A stretch of 34,261 nt of DNA from Bacteroidaceae bacterium (lineage in GTDB: Bacteria > Bacteroidota > Bacteroidia > Bacteroidales > Barnesiellaceae_A): contig JAFXIZ010000052.1 in NCBI GenBank assembly GCA_017532725.1, positions 1 to 34,261 of the forward strand, written 5' to 3'. Below the pieces are notes generated by a model, which ran no database searches, was not told where the DNA came from, and worked only from the letters and a program-made list of their open reading frames with translations. The position numbers were made by a program, and so were the translations under genes. Each line of letters begins with the position of its first letter. Within the stretch, counting starts at the first letter, position 1. This document shows positions 1 to 8,020 of the stretch, piece after piece.

Positions 1-686
1 GGAAATCGACACTGCGCCTATCGTCGCTCACTATCATACCACACCACGAGCGTCCGAGTTGTAACATTTGGCCGACAGGGCTTGTTGCGAGTCGTAACGA
101 CTCCCCTCTTTCCTACCCCGTTCGCCCCAAAAGAGGGCATCGATAGCCAACACCACATACCCATTTTGAGCCAGATAGTCACCTGTGTATATACCATCAT
201 AACACTTATCGACCCAAGCATTGGCTATGGCAAGGGTGGCAGTATCGGTAGCAAAGGGGCGAATATTTTTCTCTTTTCCGATATCAAATTTGGCACCGTG
301 GTCGTGCAACAACACCACAGCCGGATGCTCTCCCTCACCGTCGGGGATAAGCAGATAGGCCGGTATGCGCACATAGCGTTGATATTGAGTTCGATGCGAT
401 GCGCCTTGTAGCCGGCACGCTGTTCGGTGGCTATCACCCGATAGTCGTAGGGGGTGTCATCGGGGGTATATTGCAGGCGTTGCAACAATATATCGCGCGC
501 ATATTCACGCCACTCGTTATAATCGGTCATTTCGCTGTTGCCCCACGCATCGGGGTATTGCAGTTCCTGACGCAACTGCTCGAAATAGAGGGGCAACTCT
601 CTCTCAATCTCATATCGCTCGGTAGCCGATGCCGCCGACAACGACATCAACACCATAATAAATGGGAGGAACAAATAACGTTTCAT
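1..686 (-). pseudogene. Secreted alpha/beta hydrolase (dienelactone hydrolase / Abhydrolase_7-like), doubly frameshifted, cut by window edge
   Basis: The start is ATG at 686, followed by a signal peptide (hydrophobic core ending SAASA). The first frame runs to a helical region and HRIELNINA. Near 374-377 the homologous reading jumps frame and continues as RIPAYLLIPDGEGEHPAVVL, then LLHDHGAKFDIGKEK and ALFWGERGRKEGSRYDSQQA. Near 65-69 it jumps again and continues as LQLGRSWCGMIVSDDRRSVD to the window edge. Each jump is repaired by adding one base (GCTATG to GCCTATG; CAAATG to CAACATG, coding strand), so both look like single-base deletions. The LLHDHG motif and the order of blocks match secreted dienelactone-hydrolase-like esterases of Bacteroidales. 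The Ser/Asp/His catalytic region lies outside the window. It is either a decaying gene or carries sequence errors near a contig end; the substrate cannot be told. Confidence 0.75.
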
Positions 687-707
687 CAGTCATAAAAAAT
701 TTATACC

Positions 708-715
708 CAAAAATA
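708..715 (-). promoter_or_regulatory. Candidate -7 box for the hydrolase
   Basis: On the minus strand this reads TATTTTTG, matching the Bacteroidota -7 consensus TAnnTTTG, 22 bases upstream of the ATG at 686. No TTTG is found about 20 bp further upstream, so the call rests on the -7 element only. Confidence 0.35.
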
Positions 716-738
716 GAGAGAAAATTTCGATTAATACT

Positions 739-746
739 TAATTTTG
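739..746 (+). promoter_or_regulatory. Candidate -7 box for the two-component operon
   Basis: TAATTTTG matches TAnnTTTG on the plus strand in the 199-bp divergent gap between the hydrolase and the response regulator. It would leave a 5' leader of about 130 nt before 886. There is no clear -33 TTTG, so this is weak. The rest of the gap is AT-rich with no recognised element. Confidence 0.3.
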
Positions 747-885
747 CAATATAAAATATCAAGTTACCCACTCGGAGGCAATTTACACGCTACCTTTTGC
801 CATCATATAGCATAAACACAGCATATTTGTCATACGATTGTAACACAAATTTTGCAACTTTGCAGCAGTACCAATAAATAAAGAT

Positions 886-1569
886 ATGAACGAATACCGT
901 ATTTTGGTTACCGACGACGAGGAGGATTTGTGCGAAATCTTGAAATTCAACCTCGAAACCGAGGGATATATTGTAGATACAGCACACTCGGCCGAGGAGG
1001 CTTTGGCACTCGACCTGCAAGTGTATAACTTGATATTACTCGATGTAATGATGGGCGAGATAAGTGGATTCAAGATGGCATCTATCATTCGCAAGTCTGA
1101 GCATCTGAAGCATATACCTATCATATTCCTCACTGCTCGCGACAGCGAGAACGACAAACTTACCGGATTTAACATCGGAGGCGACGACTACATAGCCAAG
1201 CCATTCTCGATACGCGAGGTACAAGCACGTGTGAAGGCTATACTGCGTCGCACGACAATAGTCGAAGAAGAGATTAAGAACGAGTTGCGTTACGAAACAT
1301 TAAGCATAGACCTGCGCAGCAAGAAGTGCTACATCGACAACGTAGATGCTGCTCTTACCAAAAAGGAGTTTGAGATATTGCGACTGTTGCTTGAGCATCC
1401 ACGACAAGTATTCTCGCGTGAGGAAATATTGGCACAAGTGTGGAGCGATGAGGTATATGTGCTCGACCGTACCATCGATGTGAACATAACACGCCTGCGC
1501 AAGAAGATAGGCGAATATGGCAAGTGCATCGTTACTCGCTTGGGATACGGATACTGTTTTGAACAATAA
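886..1569 (+). CDS. Response regulator, OmpR/PhoB family
   Basis: A 227-residue cytoplasmic DNA-binding response regulator. The receiver domain spans about residues 4-120, with the acidic pair D10/D11, the predicted phospho-acceptor D53 in LILLDVMM, switch T83 in IFLTARD and K105 in YIAKPF. A winged-helix output domain follows (about 130-227), ending in the usual TIDVNITRLRKKIGEYGK recognition-helix region and RLGYGYCFEQ. The start is ATG at 886. The sensor kinase begins 21 nt after the stop, so the two form one operon and very likely a cognate pair. The receiver resembles PhoB/PhoP types, but no phosphate-uptake gene lies nearby, so the signal and regulon are unknown. No residue needed for phosphorylation is missing. 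Confidence 0.93.
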   Translation: MNEYRILVTDDEEDLCEILKFNLETEGYIVDTAHSAEEALALDLQVYNLILLDVMMGEISGFKMASIIRKSEHLKHIPIIFLTARDSENDKLTGFNIGGDDYIAKPFSIREVQARVKAILRRTTIVEEEIKNELRYETLSIDLRSKKCYIDNVDAALTKKEFEILRLLLEHPRQVFSREEILAQVWSDEVYVLDRTIDVNITRLRKKIGEYGKCIVTRLGYGYCFEQ

Positions 1570-1590
1570 GCCTACAATAAAAGATACAGA

Positions 1591-3354
1591 ATGGCCAGAC
1601 GACGATTTGACATACCGTTTCATAAAAGTCTTTTTTTCACAATCAGTGGACTTTTCATCGTTTTCGTAGCCATTGCTGTCTCTTTGCAATATGTGCAAGA
1701 GAGGAATATCCGTCGCAACAACCTCAACAGCCTGCTGCAAGAACACAACAGGCACGTTGCAAGGCTGCTGCCCGACAGTTGTGATTTCGACAACGACAGC
1801 ATCATCACCATCTTCAGTCACTACCCCTATCGCCTCACACTCATCGACATAGCAAGTGGCAGAGTAATATTGGATAACAGTGTCGATAAGCATATAGCGA
1901 CATCGCACCTCAATCGCCCCGAAATCGTTGCAGCCATAGCAGGCAGCGAGAAGGCCTACTCGACACGTTACTCCGAAACGATGAACAACACCTACTTCTA
2001 TGCTGCATTGCAACACAACAATTACATCATACGGTCGTCGATGCCCTACGACGAAACCCTGTCGGCTATACTACACGTCGATTATCACTTTGGCTACATA
2101 CTCATAGGCGTAGCCTTGCTGTTCATTATAGCACTCTTCATATTTTGTCATTTGCTGGGTAGGTCGATATCGGAACTCGACGAACTTGTGCAAGCGGCCG
2201 AGCAGAACAAGCCTATACGCCACTCGACCAGCATTGCCAACGATATGCTGAGCCACATCACACAAAACCTGCGTAGTGCCTACGAAGCCCTGCGACAAGC
2301 CCGCGAAGCCCTTGCCCTTGAGGAAGAAAAACTATTGGCTCACATACAAACGTCGCGCGAGGGTATTGCCATATTCAAGCACAACAAGCAGATGATTGTA
2401 TCGAACAACCTCTTTATACAATACATCAACCACATTACCGACAAGACTATCGACAGCGACTTGAATCTTATATTCTCCGAACCACTGTTGAGCGACATTA
2501 TCAACTTTGTCAACCGACCCTTCCCCCTCATCAGCAACGACGGCAACACAGCATCGAAACAAATTCGCATCAACAAGAACGGCAAGTTGTTTATAGTCAA
2601 GGGCATTCTATTCCACGACAACTCATTCGAGATATCCATCTTCGACAATACCGAGAGGGAGCGCGAGGACTTGCTGAAAAAACAACTTACACAGAATATT
2701 GCACACGAACTGAAAACCCCTGTAAGCAGCATACGAGGCTACTTGGAAACAATACTCACAACCGATACGCTCGATAATGAGAAACAGACCCTCTTTATAG
2801 AACGAAGTTACGCCCAAGCACGTCGCCTATCGGACCTGCTCAACGATATATCGATGCTCAATCGCCTCGACGAAACGTCCGACATATTCGACCGTCAGGA
2901 ACTCGACCTGTCGGTTATTATCAAAGACGCCATCACCGAGTCGGCTACAGCACTTGAGAATAAGTCGATGCACATCGACACGCAAGGTATCACAACGCCT
3001 ATGCCACTTATGGGCAACCATTCGCTGCTCTACTCCATCTTTCGCAACCTCATCGACAACGCCATTGCCTACGCCGGCGAAGGCAGCAAGATACTCATCG
3101 ACTGCTATATGGTAGATGACAAGCACTACTACATTTCATTTGCCGACAATGGCGTGGGTGTAGAGGAGGTACACTTGCAACGCCTCTTTGAACGTTTCTA
3201 CCGAGTGGACAAGGGTCGTTCGCGCAAACTCGGAGGCACCGGTTTGGGGCTTGCCATTGTCAAGAACGCAGTAATGTTCCACAACGGCGAGATTATGGCC
3301 AAAAATGCCCAAGGTGGTGGATTAGATATACTCTTCACGCTACGCAAAGGGTAA
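1591..3354 (+). CDS. Membrane sensor histidine kinase (PhoR-like)
   Basis: A 587-residue inner-membrane kinase. TM1 lies at about residues 12-32 and TM2 at about 167-190 (GYILIGVALLFIIALFIFC), flanking a periplasmic sensor of about 135 residues. A helical linker and a PAS-like segment (about 248-345) precede the HisKA domain, whose phospho-acceptor is H372 in NIAHELKTPVSS. The ATPase domain has the N box (FRNLIDNAIAY), G1 (FADNGVGVEE) and G2 (GGTGLGLAIVKNAV). It is intact and of usual length for this architecture. Its partner is the regulator ending 21 nt upstream. The periplasmic domain has no motif that I recognise, so the ligand is unknown. It is followed by 250 bp of non-coding DNA holding the next gene's promoter. 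Confidence 0.93.
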   Translation: MARRRFDIPFHKSLFFTISGLFIVFVAIAVSLQYVQERNIRRNNLNSLLQEHNRHVARLLPDSCDFDNDSIITIFSHYPYRLTLIDIASGRVILDNSVDKHIATSHLNRPEIVAAIAGSEKAYSTRYSETMNNTYFYAALQHNNYIIRSSMPYDETLSAILHVDYHFGYILIGVALLFIIALFIFCHLLGRSISELDELVQAAEQNKPIRHSTSIANDMLSHITQNLRSAYEALRQAREALALEEEKLLAHIQTSREGIAIFKHNKQMIVSNNLFIQYINHITDKTIDSDLNLIFSEPLLSDIINFVNRPFPLISNDGNTASKQIRINKNGKLFIVKGILFHDNSFEISIFDNTEREREDLLKKQLTQNIAHELKTPVSSIRGYLETILTTDTLDNEKQTLFIERSYAQARRLSDLLNDISMLNRLDETSDIFDRQELDLSVIIKDAITESATALENKSMHIDTQGITTPMPLMGNHSLLYSIFRNLIDNAIAYAGEGSKILIDCYMVDDKHYYISFADNGVGVEEVHLQRLFERFYRVDKGRSRKLGGTGLGLAIVKNAVMFHNGEIMAKNAQGGGLDILFTLRKG

Positions 3355-3468
3355 CCCTCGACATAAACACATTAGCAATAAGGTATATGTTGCTTATTAC
3401 CAATCACCCAATTGCCGTTCGCCATCAACCCCCCATTTCTTCACAGTAAAACATTTTTTAAGCATCCG

Positions 3469-3500
3469 TTTGTTATTTTAAATTTAAATGACTACTTTTG
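3469..3500 (+). promoter_or_regulatory. Bacteroidota housekeeping promoter of the acyl-CoA ligase
   Basis: TTTG at 3469-3472 and TACTTTTG at 3493-3500 are separated by 20 bp, a full match to TTTG-N19-21-TAnnTTTG. The predicted start is near 3507, giving a leader of about 100 nt. This is the cleanest plus-strand promoter in the window. Confidence 0.7.
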
Positions 3501-3604
3501 TTGCGATTTTCAATAGTTGTATAAAACAACCAATAAAACGGTTGTATCAAGGCATCATTCCGATGCGCATCGAAAGTTGTTATAACACATAAATAATAAA
3601 TAGT

Positions 3605-5248
3605 ATGAGTGAATCATTAAACCAATTGCTCCACGAAAGTTTCAGCAAAAACTGGGACCACAAAGCATTGTGCGATTTAGGTAAAACTCCCCTCACTTAT
3701 GGCGAGGCTGCACAACAAATAGTAAAACTACACTTGCTGTTGCAGGAAGCCGGCATAAAGCCACAAGACAAGATAGCCTTGTGTGGCAAGAACTCGGCCA
3801 ACTGGTCAATGGCATTCTTGGCAGCCATCACCTACGGAGCCGTACCCGTACCCATCCTCAACGACTTTAAGGCCGAAAGCATTCACAACATTGTCAACCA
3901 CTCCGATGCACGTATCCTTTGGCTCGACGATGCCGTACTCAATGCCATATCGCTCAACGAAATGCCGGCGTTGGAAGTTGTAATGCAATTGGGCGATTTC
4001 ACTCCCGTTTATAGCAAAGAGGAGAAAGTAATAAAATTCTGTAGCGAATTAGATAAAACCTTTGCCGAGAAATATCCCAACTTTGGCATCAACGACCTTG
4101 TATTCCACAAGGAACAACCCGAGGAGATAGCCCTTATCAACTACACATCGGGCTCAACAGGCTTCTCGAAAGGCGTAGTGTTGCCCTATCGCGCATTGTG
4201 GTCGAACGTGCGATTTGCCATAGACAACATCACCTACCTCAAGGCCGACGACGGTATGATAAATATGCTACCCTTGGCACATATGTATGGCCTCGCCATC
4301 GAGATGCTATTCCCCTTGTGCAAAGGCTGTTATGTATATTTCTTGGGCAAGACTCCCTCACCCAAGATTCTGATGGGAGCATTTGCACAAGTACAACCCA
4401 AACTCATCATCGCAGTACCCCTCATCCTCGAGAAGATTATTCGCTCGAAGGTACTGCCCACATTGCAAAAGCCTCTGCTCAACTTCTTGATGCACATACC
4501 CGGTGTGTCAAACCTCATCCTGTCGAAAGTACGCAAACAACTTATCGCAGCCTTTGGTGGACAGTTGGAAATGATAGTGCTGGGTGGTGCAGCCCTCAAC
4601 GGCGATATAGAGGACTTGCTACGCCGTATGAAATTCCCCTATACCGTAGGATACGGTATGACCGAGTGCGCCCCACTTATAGCCTACGCCCCTTGGTACG
4701 AGATACGCAAGGCCTCGTGTGGTAAGATAGTAGATCGTATGGAGGCACGCATCGTGCCACTGCACGATGGCGAAGATGTAGGCGAATTGTGGGTAAAAGG
4801 CTCAAACACAATGCTCGGCTACTACAAGAATCAAGAAGCAACCGACTCGACATTTAAGGACGGCTGGATGAATACCGGCGACTTGTGCATATTCGACAAA
4901 GACGGCTTCCTATACATCAAAGGCCGTAACAAAAACCTCATACTCGGCCCTTCGGGACAAAACATCTACCCCGAAGAGATAGAAGACAAAATCAACAACC
5001 TGCCCTATGTAGCCGAGTCGTTGGTGGTAGATCGTGAAGACAAGTTGGTAGCCCTCATTGTGCCCGACTTCGATAAAGCCAAGCAAGACGGCATCGATGC
5101 CGAGGCAGTTAAAGAGTTGATAAACAACAATCGCGCTGCACTGAACAAGATGCTTGCATCTTACTCGCAAATAACCCGATTTGAAATGCGCGACGAAGAG
5201 TTTGAGAAAACCCCCAAACGCAGTATTCGCCGATTCTTGTATAAATAA
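3605..5248 (+). CDS. AMP-forming long-chain acyl-CoA ligase / acyl-adenylating enzyme
   Basis: A 547-residue member of the ANL (AMP-binding) family, which adenylates a carboxylic acid and usually transfers it to CoA. The phosphate-binding motif is at about residues 179-190 (NYTSGSTGFSKG). The adenine/acyl motif GYGMTECAPLI lies near 349. The hinge region GWMNTGDLC and GFLYIKGRNKNLIL precedes the C-terminal lid. The lid ends EKTPKRSIRRFLYK, which contains the conserved catalytic lysine region. It starts at ATG 3605 and sits alone between a promoter and a terminator. The best family match is long-chain fatty-acid:CoA ligase (FadD-like), but chain length and acceptor (CoA or acyl carrier protein) cannot be read from sequence. 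No neighbouring lipid gene narrows its role. Confidence 0.88.
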   Translation: MSESLNQLLHESFSKNWDHKALCDLGKTPLTYGEAAQQIVKLHLLLQEAGIKPQDKIALCGKNSANWSMAFLAAITYGAVPVPILNDFKAESIHNIVNHSDARILWLDDAVLNAISLNEMPALEVVMQLGDFTPVYSKEEKVIKFCSELDKTFAEKYPNFGINDLVFHKEQPEEIALINYTSGSTGFSKGVVLPYRALWSNVRFAIDNITYLKADDGMINMLPLAHMYGLAIEMLFPLCKGCYVYFLGKTPSPKILMGAFAQVQPKLIIAVPLILEKIIRSKVLPTLQKPLLNFLMHIPGVSNLILSKVRKQLIAAFGGQLEMIVLGGAALNGDIEDLLRRMKFPYTVGYGMTECAPLIAYAPWYEIRKASCGKIVDRMEARIVPLHDGEDVGELWVKGSNTMLGYYKNQEATDSTFKDGWMNTGDLCIFDKDGFLYIKGRNKNLILGPSGQNIYPEEIEDKINNLPYVAESLVVDREDKLVALIVPDFDKAKQDGIDAEAVKELINNNRAALNKMLASYSQITRFEMRDEEFEKTPKRSIRRFLYK

Positions 5249-5279
5249 AAATCTACTTAACATAATATAAATCAAGCGA

Positions 5280-5315
5280 CTGTGTGCCAACTTTTGTTAG
5301 CACACAGTTTTTTTA
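5280..5315 (+). terminator. Intrinsic terminator after the acyl-CoA ligase
   Basis: The stem CTGTGTGC (5280-5287) pairs with GCACACAG (5300-5307). It extends by three more pairs inside around a TTTT loop and is followed by a run of seven T. Confidence 0.85.
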
Positions 5316-5368
5316 TGCTCGGTGTAAAACGAAATAGTTTACACATTAACAATGTTTAGCATTTATTA

Positions 5369-5399
5369 GGGGGGGTAAATATTCTTTTGCTTATTTTTG
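5369..5399 (+). promoter_or_regulatory. G-tract promoter of the 5458-9439 operon
   Basis: TATTTTTG at 5392-5399 matches the -7 consensus. At the position where TTTG is expected there is instead a run of seven G (5369-5375) followed by TAAAT. The same arrangement, G6 then TAA then about 12 bp then TATTTTTG, occurs at 33814-33842 upstream of a paralogous gene. This suggests an alternative sigma factor or an activator acting at the G-tract. The leader would be about 50 nt. Confidence 0.5.
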
Positions 5400-5457
5400 C
5401 AGTTGGGAAATATATCTCAAACTATAAACAGAATCACACACAAAAACACCAATTATT

Positions 5458-6285
5458 ATGAAAAAACTTCTCCTTACAATTATGGTGGCTGTAATAAGCC
5501 TATGTGCAGCCACAGCACGCGACGTAGTGTACCTCAAGAACGGATATGTAGAACGTGGTAGAATTACCGAACACATACCCGGCGAAAAGGTTGTATTCGT
5601 AACCGAGGATAATAGAACACTCATCTTTACCGAAAGTGAAATAGAAAAGATAGAACACGAAGATGAAATAGCCATAAGAGAACAAAAGCAGAGAGAAAAA
5701 GAAGAAAAAGAGAGATTGAAAAAAGAGGAGAAAGAGCGAAAAATGAAAGCCATTGACACCCGATGGTCAGCAAAAAAAGGATATGCCGGTTTTGTGGATG
5801 TTGAATTAGGAGCAGAACCATATGATGGCTACTTCGCATATAGTATATCTACCACACACGGTTATCAAATCAATCACCACGCTTTTATTGGTGTAGGATT
5901 CGGATATGGTAGCAACGAATATTATTATAATTTGGAGGGTGGTGATCATTACTATAAGTATCATCGCGAATCAAACTTTGATCTCTTTGCAACATTCAAA
6001 GGTAATGTGGGAAGAAGCAGAATACAATTTACCTATGGAGCAAAAGTAGGTCTAGCAATTTATTCTTGCAACCTGTGGGAAGAAGTTTACAATTATGAAA
6101 CAAGGAGTTTTTACGACTACGAAAGCAGTTATATTTACCCCGGATTTATTGCAGGTGGATATTTAGGCGCACGTATAGTGGCATCCTCTAAGATTGCCTT
6201 TAACATAACGCCGTACTGCAACTTTAGAGATAGGCACTACGGTGGTGAATGGACTATTGGTGCTCGCTTGGGTATAGAATTTTAA
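5458..6285 (+). CDS. DVVYLKNG-type secreted protein with outer-membrane beta-barrel domain
   Basis: 275 residues. The signal peptide covers about 1-20. Next is a small beta-rich domain (about 21-65) starting DVVYLKNGYVERGRI, a pattern common at the mature N-terminus of Bacteroidota envelope proteins and without a known function. A highly charged Glu/Lys coiled coil follows (about 65-98), then a region rich in alternating aromatic and Gly residues (about 105-275) ending GARLGIEF, as in small outer-membrane barrels with a C-terminal Phe. It is probably an outer-membrane protein whose DVVYLKNG domain and coiled coil lie in the periplasm. It is first gene of a four-gene operon, and the window ends in a paralogue (33869) with a look-alike promoter. 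The function is unknown. Confidence 0.8.
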   Translation: MKKLLLTIMVAVISLCAATARDVVYLKNGYVERGRITEHIPGEKVVFVTEDNRTLIFTESEIEKIEHEDEIAIREQKQREKEEKERLKKEEKERKMKAIDTRWSAKKGYAGFVDVELGAEPYDGYFAYSISTTHGYQINHHAFIGVGFGYGSNEYYYNLEGGDHYYKYHRESNFDLFATFKGNVGRSRIQFTYGAKVGLAIYSCNLWEEVYNYETRSFYDYESSYIYPGFIAGGYLGARIVASSKIAFNITPYCNFRDRHYGGEWTIGARLGIEF

Positions 6286-6319
6286 AAACATACAATACTA
6301 ACCACAAAAAATATAAGAG

Positions 6320-6931
6320 ATGAAAAAATTATTGATTTTAACCTTGAGTCTATTTATCCTGACTTCTTGCGCAGCAAAAAAGGTAACAACTGAAACATCT
6401 ATCAAGAAGATAGAGAGTCTTGAAGGCGAGAAAATAAAACAAGCCACAACCAAGATAAAAGGTATCGAAATGGTAGAATCGCTCAGCGAAGATGGCACCA
6501 AGATTGAGAAAGTGCCTTATGTGTGGTTTGCCGGAACAAACAAGTCGAACGACAAACAAACAGCCATAGAATTTGCACAACGCGAAGCATACGCAACAAT
6601 ATCGCGTACACTCAATCAGGCCGTAAACGACAATGCAAGTCGTGGTACATTGGGCAACGACGGAGTTGTAGAAAAGGCCTTGAAATCTTATTGGGAACAA
6701 GTGAGCATAAGCATCAGTCGCGGCTGTGAGCCTTTTGGCGATGTAATTATCGAGTACAGCCCCTCGACACGAATGTATGACGTCACTGCCAAGGTGGGTA
6801 TAAGAGGCGATCGCTACCAACAACTTATCAATGAAGCCGGCAGTTATCGACCCGACAACCTTACCAAAGAACAATTGGATGACTTTATAGAACGTAACAA
6901 AGCCATTATGGAGGCTGCAAAGCAAAATTAA
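6320..6931 (+). CDS. LPP20-like lipoprotein
   Basis: A 203-residue predicted lipoprotein. The lipobox is LTSC with C17 as the lipidated residue. A Lys/Glu-rich linker follows, then a domain (about 70-175) with YVWFAGTNKS, AQREAYATISRTLNQAV and a later MYDVTAKVGI strand. This helix-plus-strand layout resembles the LPP20 lipoprotein family (which includes Vibrio FlgP), but the match is by eye. The C-terminus is helical and charged. It lies 34 nt after the barrel protein and 12 nt before another secreted protein with a related-looking domain. It probably works at the periplasmic face of an envelope membrane with its operon partners. No enzyme motif is visible. Confidence 0.75.
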   Translation: MKKLLILTLSLFILTSCAAKKVTTETSIKKIESLEGEKIKQATTKIKGIEMVESLSEDGTKIEKVPYVWFAGTNKSNDKQTAIEFAQREAYATISRTLNQAVNDNASRGTLGNDGVVEKALKSYWEQVSISISRGCEPFGDVIIEYSPSTRMYDVTAKVGIRGDRYQQLINEAGSYRPDNLTKEQLDDFIERNKAIMEAAKQN

Positions 6932-6943
6932 TGTTTGAATAAT

Positions 6944-7978
6944 ATGAAAAACCTGCTTCTTACTATACTCTTCAGCAGTATTGCAATAGTAGCAACATCA
7001 CAACAATGCCCGCCGGAATGGGTGTATATCTGTTCCGACGGATATTTGTACGATGTGCAGAGTGACCATAATACTTATAACCTCTCGGAAACCGACTTCA
7101 AGAAACGTCTGCTTGAGAATGCCTTTGCAGGACTTGCCCGAAGAGTAGAGGTAAGAATCAAGGATGAGGCCGCGATGAGCAAGTATGCCGAAAACGGCAA
7201 CGTGAGCAAGCGATATGCCTCGACAACAACTTTCTCGACCGATGTCGAACTTGAATTGGTAGAGAATAAGACCATCTACAACGCCAAGACGCGCGAAGGA
7301 TATGCCATTGCCTATATCGACAAGAGTGCGGCACGACAATTCTATCGCAACAAGTTGCAGATGACCATCAACAACATCGAGAATGTTATAAAAACAGCCA
7401 ATATCTACATCGAAATGGGCTTCAAAGCCAAGGCCGGTGAAGAACTGCAAAAGAATGCATTACCCCTTATAGAGCAATGCGACGAGCCACTGTTCTGGCT
7501 CAACTTCTACGAGTTGCCCACACAACAACTGCAAGAGGACAACAGCCGTGTAAATGCCCTGAACAAACAACTGAAACAGATGGTTGCCGAGTTGATACAC
7601 GGTACAACAATATTTATAGAGTGCAAATCGGACCTCTTCGGCTCGACATATCCCAAACTCGAAAAAGAGTTGAAAGGCATACTATCGAAACAAGGGTGCA
7701 ACTTTGTAAACAGCCCCGAAACAGCCGATTGGGTAATACGCATAGAATCATTTGCGCGCGAATACAACCAAGTATCGGCAGGACAATTCAGCACATACTT
7801 TGCCTACGTCGAGTCGCGCATAACAATATATAAGACAGCAACCAATCAACGCGTATGTGAAGACCAGATAAGTGTAAAAGACGGTCACACATTCAACTAT
7901 ACCGAGGCTGCCAAGGCTGCCTACAAGCAATTGAGCAGTCGCTTGAGTGACTTACTCAAGGAATATATCAATGAATAA
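6944..7978 (+). CDS. Secreted LPP20/FlgT-like protein
   Basis: 344 residues from ATG 6944. A TTG at 6935 would add three residues, but ATG followed directly by MKNLLLTILFSS gives a normal signal peptide, so I chose 6944. The mature N-terminal part (about 35-140) has ENAFAGLARRVEVRI and GYAIAYIDKSAARQFYRN, a pattern like the LPP20 and FlgT N-terminal domains. A helical segment follows (about 140-205). The C-terminal alpha/beta region (about 210-344) contains TTIFIECKSDLFG and DWVIRIESFAREYN and is unassigned. It is not a lipoprotein (no lipobox). It is translated 12 nt after the lipoprotein stop, so the pair is probably coupled and may form a complex. The role is unknown. Confidence 0.75.
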   Translation: MKNLLLTILFSSIAIVATSQQCPPEWVYICSDGYLYDVQSDHNTYNLSETDFKKRLLENAFAGLARRVEVRIKDEAAMSKYAENGNVSKRYASTTTFSTDVELELVENKTIYNAKTREGYAIAYIDKSAARQFYRNKLQMTINNIENVIKTANIYIEMGFKAKAGEELQKNALPLIEQCDEPLFWLNFYELPTQQLQEDNSRVNALNKQLKQMVAELIHGTTIFIECKSDLFGSTYPKLEKELKGILSKQGCNFVNSPETADWVIRIESFAREYNQVSAGQFSTYFAYVESRITIYKTATNQRVCEDQISVKDGHTFNYTEAAKAAYKQLSSRLSDLLKEYINE

Positions 7979-8020
7979 ATGTACTACATATAACACTAAA
8001 CAAAATCTTATTATTACGCT

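Noticed and set aside
3355..3420. Possible hairpin terminator after the sensor kinase (AATAAG/CTTATT)
   Set aside because: The stem is only about 6 bp and no T tract follows.
6935..6943. TTG start for the FlgT-like gene
   Set aside because: ATG at 6944 gives a standard signal peptide directly; the TTG would only add three residues.
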